Below, piece by piece: positions 60,170 to 64,000 of a stretch of 64,000 bases of DNA. The notes below the pieces were generated by a model that was not told the DNA's origin, ran no database searches, and was given only the letters and a program-made list of their open reading frames with translations. Each line of letters starts with the position of its first letter. Within the stretch, counting starts at the first letter, position 1. Source of the DNA: Porphyromonadaceae bacterium UBA7048 (GTDB taxonomy: Bacteria > Bacteroidota > Bacteroidia > Bacteroidales > Muribaculaceae); the NCBI GenBank assembly GCA_002493945.1, contig DLAL01000062.1, forward strand, positions 8,506 through 72,505, written 5' to 3'. The translations under genes were made by a program, and so were the position numbers.

Positions 60170-61045
60170 TTAAATTCTCTCGAGCACTGTGGCCACGAGG
60201 TCGCGCACGCCCGACTTGTAGTTGGGGTTGGCCTCGGTGTTGAAGCGGTTGGCGATGATGGAGCATACCGTCATGCAGCGGTGTCCCATCAGGCGTCCCA
60301 TGCCTGCCAGCGGAGCGCTCTCCATCTCGTAGTTGGTCACGCGCCGGCCGTGATATTCGAAGCTCTCTATGCGGCTGTTCAGGTCGGGGTTGGCCAGGTC
60401 GAGACGCACCTGACGTCCCTGCGGACCGTAGAATCCGACGGCCGATATGGTGATGCCGCGCACCATGTCGTCGCCCCCTATCTGACGTACGAGTTCCTCG
60501 TCGGCCTCGACTACGTAGGGCTTGGCCCACAGCGGATTCCAGCCGGTGTGCTTGCAGAAGGCTTCCTCAAACTTGAGGTCGGACACGGAGTCGCGTCCGG
60601 CATAGTAGTTCAGCACGCCGTCGAAGCCTATCGACCGCTGTGCGATGACGGGTGTACCCAGGGTCAGTTCGGGCTGGAGGGCGCCTGATGTGCCGATGCG
60701 CACCATGGTGAGCTGACGGAAGTCGGGGCGCACCTCGCGTGTGGCGAAGTCGACGTTGGCCAGTGCGTCGAGTTCGGTGATGACGATGTCGATGTTGTCA
60801 GGGCCGATGCCGTGGCTGATGCACATGATGGGCTTGCCCTTGTAGGTGCCGCCGATGGTGTGGAACTCGCGCGACTCCACTTCGAAGGTGCGCGTGTCGA
60901 AGAATTCGGCCACCATGTTCACACGGGCGGGATCGCCTACGAGGATGATGCGGTCGGTGAGCTGTTCGGGACGAAGGTGGATGTGGAAGGCGGAGCCGTC
61001 AGGATTGATGATGAACTCCGATTCGGGGATGATTCGAGCTGACAT
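60170..61045 (-). CDS. udp: Uridine phosphorylase-like nucleoside phosphorylase
   Basis: A 291-residue PNP/UDP-family enzyme that splits a nucleoside with phosphate into base and ribose-1-phosphate. Signatures are IILVGDPARVNMVAEFFD (phosphate site), MCISHGIGPDNIDIVITEL, MVRIGTSGALQPELTLGTPVIAQRSIGFDG, and the ribose-contacting Glu in VTNYEMESAPLAGMGRLMGHRC. The hydrophobic pattern favours uridine as substrate but does not exclude other nucleosides. It is followed on the same strand by ccsA (32-nt gap) and preceded by dprA. Confidence 0.93.
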   Translation of the reverse strand: MSARIIPESEFIINPDGSAFHIHLRPEQLTDRIILVGDPARVNMVAEFFDTRTFEVESREFHTIGGTYKGKPIMCISHGIGPDNIDIVITELDALANVDFATREVRPDFRQLTMVRIGTSGALQPELTLGTPVIAQRSIGFDGVLNYYAGRDSVSDLKFEEAFCKHTGWNPLWAKPYVVEADEELVRQIGGDDMVRGITISAVGFYGPQGRQVRLDLANPDLNSRIESFEYHGRRVTNYEMESAPLAGMGRLMGHRCMTVCSIIANRFNTEANPNYKSGVRDLVATVLERI

Positions 61046-61135
61046 ATCAGTGTGCTTTTTATGTTATAGTAGAGTTTATTGTATATTAAGGTAAACAATT
61101 ATCTCAGGATAAGTTCGCGCCGCGGTGTGTGTGCC

Positions 61136-62251
61136 TCATTTCGACGGCAGCCCGTAGCGGTTGCCGGGCAGTGCGGTGATGAAGTCGTCAAGCTCCATGC
61201 GGAAGAGCAGGGCGCTCACTTCGGCGTAAGGAAGTCCGAGGGTGACGCACAGGTCGTTGGCCGTCATGTCAGGCGATGCCTTGAGCGCGTCGAGCACGGG
61301 ACGGTATTCGTCGGGCACATCAAAGGACAGTTCCTGCTGGGTGCCCGGTGCGGCTTTCATGGACCAGCCCATGAGGTCGGTCAGGTCGGCGGCGTGGCGT
61401 ATCATCGAGGCCTGACGCGACACGATGAGTTCGTTGCAGCCGCGGCTGTACGTGTCGTTGACGCGGCCGGGGAGTGCCATCACCTCGCGGTTGTAGGCTC
61501 CGGCTATGCGCGCCGTGGCCATGGCGCCTCCGCGGAGGTCGCTTTCGACGATGACGGCGACGTCGGCCAGCGCGGCCACGATGCGGTTGCGGGCAAGGAA
61601 GTTGCCGCGGTGTATGCTTGTCCACGACGGATACTCGGTGGCTATGAAGCCGCCCTGACGGATCATGGTGCGTGCGTCCTGACGGTGCTCCGACGGATAG
61701 ACGGTGTTGAGGCCGTGGGCGACGACGGCTCCCGTCGGCACGCCGCAGCCGAGGGCTGCGCGATGGGCGCATATGTCGATGCCGTAGGCCAGACCGCTGA
61801 CGATGAGGAGACTGTCGAGTCCCGAGGCGAGGTCGGCCACCAGCCTCTGCGTGAAGTCGGCTCCGTAGTGCGTGCAGTGGCGTGTGCCCACGACGGCCAC
61901 GCTGTGGCGCGCAGCCGCGGCTTCCGCCGGGCCTGTGAAGTAGAGCATGGCCGGGGCGTCGTCGCACTCAAGCAGCCGCGCCGGGTAGGCGGCGTCGGTG
62001 TGGAATAGGGCACTGATGCCGTTGCCGCGCACGAAGGCTGCCTCCTGCACGGCACGCCCGAGCGTCTCCTGGCGTCGCCGGTCGCCGAAGTACTCAGCGC
62101 GCACGCCGGTGAGAGCCGCCAGTTCGCGTGCCTCACTGGTGAAGAACGCCTCGGGCGTGACGCCCAGTCCCCCGAACCGCCGCGCAAGCCCGAGGGTCAT
62201 GCTGCGGTAGGAGGCGAAGGCTATGCGGTATGTCAGGCTGTCGGCATCCAT
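61136..62251 (-). CDS. dprA: DNA-processing protein DprA
   Basis: DprA binds incoming single-stranded DNA and loads RecA during natural transformation. The 371-residue protein has an N-terminal helix-hairpin-helix region, the DprA Rossmann-like core (about residues 110-310, VAVVGTRHCTHYGADFTQRL, LIVSGLAYGIDICAHRAAL, GLNTVYPSEHRQDA, RNRIVAALADVAVIVESDLRGGAMATA) and a C-terminal winged helix (DMTANDLCVTLGLPYAEVSALLFRMELDDFI). With comEC at 24 kb it suggests a latent competence pathway. It lies 5 nt after the thioesterase gene on the same strand. Confidence 0.96.
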   Translation of the reverse strand: MDADSLTYRIAFASYRSMTLGLARRFGGLGVTPEAFFTSEARELAALTGVRAEYFGDRRRQETLGRAVQEAAFVRGNGISALFHTDAAYPARLLECDDAPAMLYFTGPAEAAAARHSVAVVGTRHCTHYGADFTQRLVADLASGLDSLLIVSGLAYGIDICAHRAALGCGVPTGAVVAHGLNTVYPSEHRQDARTMIRQGGFIATEYPSWTSIHRGNFLARNRIVAALADVAVIVESDLRGGAMATARIAGAYNREVMALPGRVNDTYSRGCNELIVSRQASMIRHAADLTDLMGWSMKAAPGTQQELSFDVPDEYRPVLDALKASPDMTANDLCVTLGLPYAEVSALLFRMELDDFITALPGNRYGLPSK

Positions 62252-62256
62252 GCGGC

Positions 62257-62658
62257 TCAGAGATAGTCCTTGAATACTTCGGCGAGCTCTTCGCCGCGCG
62301 ATACGCGACCGTTGCAGAACGACACCACGTCGACCGTAGCGGCAATCACCTGCGCGCCGTCGGGCGTGAAGATGTCCTGGCGGAAGACGAAGACCGGGCC
62401 GCGGCGGCTCAGACCGAGCTTGCTCACCATCGAGTCGCCCAGCCCGAGAGACCGCATGTAGCGGATGTCGATGTGCGTCACCACGGGGTCGTAGCCCTGC
62501 TCGTGCATGGCTCTGAACGACAGTCCGGCGGCGTCGCAGAATTCGTGGCGCGTGTGCTCGAGATAGTGGAGATAGTTGGCGTTGTTCACTATGCCCTCCA
62601 CGTCGACCTCGTAGTCGCGAACCTTGATAGGTAATTCGAATATATATTCACTGTTCAT
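62257..62658 (-). CDS. Hotdog-fold acyl-CoA thioesterase, 4HBT type
   Basis: A 133-residue hotdog-fold protein. Start taken at ATG 62656-62658; the longer frame starts at a TTG that falls at the predicted transcription start. The 4-hydroxybenzoyl-CoA/YbgC-type motif YEVDVEGIVNNANYLHYLEHTRHEF carries the catalytic Asp; VVTHIDIRYMRSLGLGDSMV and VDVVSFCNGRVSRGEEL complete the fold. It probably hydrolyses acyl-CoA or acyl-ACP thioesters; specificity is unknown. It is the first gene of a minus-strand operon with dprA. Confidence 0.9.
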   Translation of the reverse strand: MNSEYIFELPIKVRDYEVDVEGIVNNANYLHYLEHTRHEFCDAAGLSFRAMHEQGYDPVVTHIDIRYMRSLGLGDSMVSKLGLSRRGPVFVFRQDIFTPDGAQVIAATVDVVSFCNGRVSRGEELAEVFKDYL

Positions 62659-62680
62659 CTTAGTGTCATGAGTCAATTAG

Positions 62681-62688
62681 CAAAGGTA
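62681..62688 (-). promoter_or_regulatory. -7 box of the thioesterase-dprA operon
   Basis: CAAAGGTA reads TACCTTTG on the minus strand, 22 nt before ATG 62658. No clear -33 TTTG is seen. Confidence 0.5.
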
Positions 62689-62723
62689 ATGAAAAATCGG
62701 CTAACACAGTCCGCTACGGGCCT

Positions 62724-62767
62724 AAAAAATGACGGTCTCCGGCTGCCTAAGCAGCCGGAGACCGTCA
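62724..62767 (-). terminator. Terminator of the sigma factor gene
   Basis: TGACGGTCTCCGGCTGC pairs perfectly over 17 bp with GCAGCCGGAGACCGTCA around CTAA, followed on the minus strand by ATTTTTT. Confidence 0.9.
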
Positions 62768-62799
62768 GATACGTTCGTTATGCTCTGTGCCTTTGTGGA

Positions 62800-63660
62800 T
62801 TACGAGCCGAGGTAGCTCTTGAGCAGGCGGCTCTTCTGTCCTTTGAGCCTGCGGATGGCTTTCTCCTTGATCTGACGCACGCGTTCGCGGGTGAGGTCGA
62901 ACTTGGCTCCGATTTCCTCAAGGGTCATCTCCTGACATCCGATGCCGAAGAACATCTTCAGAATCTCGCGTTCGCGTTCGTGGAGCTGACGGAGGGCGCG
63001 GTCGACTTCGTTCGAGAGTGACTCCTGGTTGAGAGCGGCGTCGGCCATGGGGCTGTCGTCGTTGGTGAGCACGTCAAGCAGGCTGTTGTCCTCGCCTTCT
63101 ACGAAGGGAGCGTCCACCGAGATGTGACGGCCCGATACCTTGAGCGTGTCGGCGATTTTCTCGACGGGTACGTCGAGGCTGTCGGCCAGCTCTTCGGGCG
63201 ACGGACGGCGTTCGTTCTCCTGCTCGAACTTCGACAGGGCCTTGCCTATCTTGTTGAGGGAGCCGACCTGGTTGAGGGGCAGACGGACGATACGGCTCTG
63301 TTCGGCCAGGGCCTGGAGTATCGACTGGCGAATCCACCATACGGCATAAGAGATAAATTTGAAACCACGGGTTTCGTCGAATTTCCGTGCTGCTTTAATC
63401 AAGCCGAGATTGCCTTCGTTGATGAGGTCGGGGAGCGAGAGACCCTGATTCTGGTACTGCTTGGCCACCGACACAACAAATCTGAGATTGGCACGGGTAA
63501 GTTTTTCGAGAGCTGCCTGGTCACCTTGGCGAATACGCTGTGCGAGTTCTACCTCCTCCTCGACCGAGATGAGCTCTTCGCGGCCGATTTCCTGAAGGTA
63601 TTTGTCGAGTGACGCGCTTTCGCGGTTTGTAATTGACTTGGTGATTTTTAGTTGTCTCAT
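62800..63660 (-). CDS. rpoD: Primary sigma factor (sigma-70 group)
   Basis: A 286-residue short primary sigma factor of the Bacteroidetes type, lacking region 1.1. Start taken at ATG 63658-63660 ([31 protein letters not shown]); the longer frame starts upstream of the promoter. Region 1.2 is at residues 10-45; region 2 ([67 protein letters not shown]); region 3 near 135-205; region 4 ([28 protein letters not shown]) at the end. This sigma recognises the TAnnTTTG/TTTG promoters seen throughout the window. Confidence 0.96.
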   Translation of the reverse strand: MRQLKITKSITNRESASLDKYLQEIGREELISVEEEVELAQRIRQGDQAALEKLTRANLRFVVSVAKQYQNQGLSLPDLINEGNLGLIKAARKFDETRGFKFISYAVWWIRQSILQALAEQSRIVRLPLNQVGSLNKIGKALSKFEQENERRPSPEELADSLDVPVEKIADTLKVSGRHISVDAPFVEGEDNSLLDVLTNDDSPMADAALNQESLSNEVDRALRQLHEREREILKMFFGIGCQEMTLEEIGAKFDLTRERVRQIKEKAIRRLKGQKSRLLKSYLGS

Positions 63661-63686
63661 TTCTCTTTTTGTACCGTTTGAGTTGC

Positions 63687-63707
63687 TGTTAACGTGCAAA
63701 GTTAACA
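63687..63707 (-). promoter_or_regulatory. rpoD promoter -7 box inside an inverted repeat
   Basis: CAAAGTTA (63697-63704) reads TAACTTTG on the minus strand. It lies within TGTTAAC-GTGCAAA-GTTAACA, a perfect 7-bp inverted repeat (63687-63693, 63701-63707), so a dimeric protein bound there would cover the promoter. Confidence 0.5.
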
Positions 63708-63860
63708 AAAATTTCTGACATATCAGGCATCTGCGGCCGTTTATTTTTCGTTAAGTTATCAACAGTCTGCCCAAATGCCTGTGTGCGAGAGATTAAACGC
63801 TCCCGGCGCCCCGATTGTTGCGGATGCCTCCCTTCACTGTCGCCTTTTTTCAGACAGCAG

Positions 63861-63960
63861 TTTTTTTGGACAGGAGAACAGGAGGGACAGTAGGTTGATG
63901 TGGGCTTGCGGTGAGGACAATTTTTTTTGGACAGGAGAACAGGAGGAACAGGAGGTTAGG
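63861..63960. repeat. Purine-rich direct repeats upstream of rpoD
   Basis: A 25-nt block consisting of T7, GGACAGG, AGAACAGG and AGG occurs at 63861-63885 and again at 63922-63946, 61 bp apart. The second copy continues with another AACAGGAGG unit. The rest of 63708-64000 shows no gene. GG-rich runs could form two-tier G-quadruplexes on this strand. Confidence 0.85.
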
Positions 63961-64000
63961 CAGGATTATGGGACTAAATTAGGGATATTCAGAAAATAGC

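Noticed and set aside
63756..63764. DnaA-box-like TTATCAACA
   Set aside because: Single site with one mismatch and no cluster, AT-rich unwinding element or dnaA nearby; not evidence for an origin.
63775..63999. 74-codon frame at the right edge
   Set aside because: It runs through the purine-rich direct repeats and has no start context or domain.
1..64000. CRISPR arrays, tRNA or rRNA genes, transposases
   Set aside because: Intergenic gaps were read for repeats, cloverleaf-like arms and inverted terminal repeats; none was found.

Overview
The window is a stretch of chromosome from a Bacteroidota bacterium, most likely a Bacteroidales gut commensal of the Muribaculaceae type; the family assignment is inference. 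Three things point this way. Promoters follow the Bacteroidetes pattern: a -7 box TAnnTTTG with a -33 TTTG/TTG, 19-20 nt between them, in about sixteen places. Start codons lack Shine-Dalgarno sequences. The gene set includes a short primary sigma factor, DUF6377, DUF4491 and DUF4465 proteins, a B12 riboswitch with a DUF4465 gene, and T9SS-like C-termini. Most genes are GC-rich at third codon positions. A few AT-richer genes (7.3-8.05, 29.35-30.85, 38.5-39.8 and 57.5-58.0 kb) look like later arrivals.

Layout. 0-1.6 kb: a minus-strand tellurite-resistance-type (Ter) cluster, two TerD proteins and a von Willebrand A protein cut by the window edge. 1.8-7.3 kb: a plus-strand operon of a DPP-IV-like peptidase, a membrane protein, miaA and a secreted protein. 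7.3-10.5 kb: a frameshifted DUF3800 gene, a candidate small RNA, a tiny Ala/Glu-rich lipoprotein and a SulP transporter. 10.7-12.2 kb: a DUF4465 secreted protein behind a cobalamin riboswitch with its own terminator. 12.3-16.6 kb: galactose genes galK, galE, galM and a sugar-nucleotidyltransferase, with no galT. 16.7-28.1 kb: housekeeping genes (SIMPL protein, MerR-like regulator, M23 peptidase, alaS, PASTA protein, rluD, aroE, comEC, lptG-like, tgt). 28.1-39.8 kb: a lipoprotein, an AlbA-type ATP-binding protein with a terminator-containing leader, class I fumarase, a very large alpha-2-macroglobulin-like protein without a visible thioester, and a DUF4143 ATPase. 40-43.4 kb: rplU-rpmA, an S1/P1 nuclease, an RsmI-like methylase and a WalJ-like metallo-beta-lactamase-fold protein.

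43.7-49.4 kb is a minus-strand regulatory block: two DUF6377 sensor-regulators flank a Crp/Fnr-like regulator and a bile-acid:sodium-symporter-family transporter. Its intergenic gaps are long and hairpin-rich and hold candidate small RNAs. 49.4-55.7 kb: mutL, hflX, a long-chain acyl-CoA ligase, a DUF4491 protein and a SpoU-type rRNA methylase. 55.9-58.0 kb: a PadR-PspC operon with a clear palindromic operator, and a type II toxin-antitoxin pair. 58.1-64 kb: a ccsA-type cytochrome c assembly protein, a nucleoside phosphorylase, dprA, a hotdog thioesterase, the primary sigma factor, and a purine-rich repeat at the right edge.

No CRISPR array, prophage, transposase, rRNA or tRNA gene was seen. 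The most promising unexplained signals are the promoter-plus-terminator small-RNA units in intergenic gaps, the three evenly spaced TGTTAACA palindromes between the acyl-CoA ligase and the DUF4491 gene, the DUF6377/Crp/BASS block, and the terminator-type B12 riboswitch driving a single DUF4465 gene.
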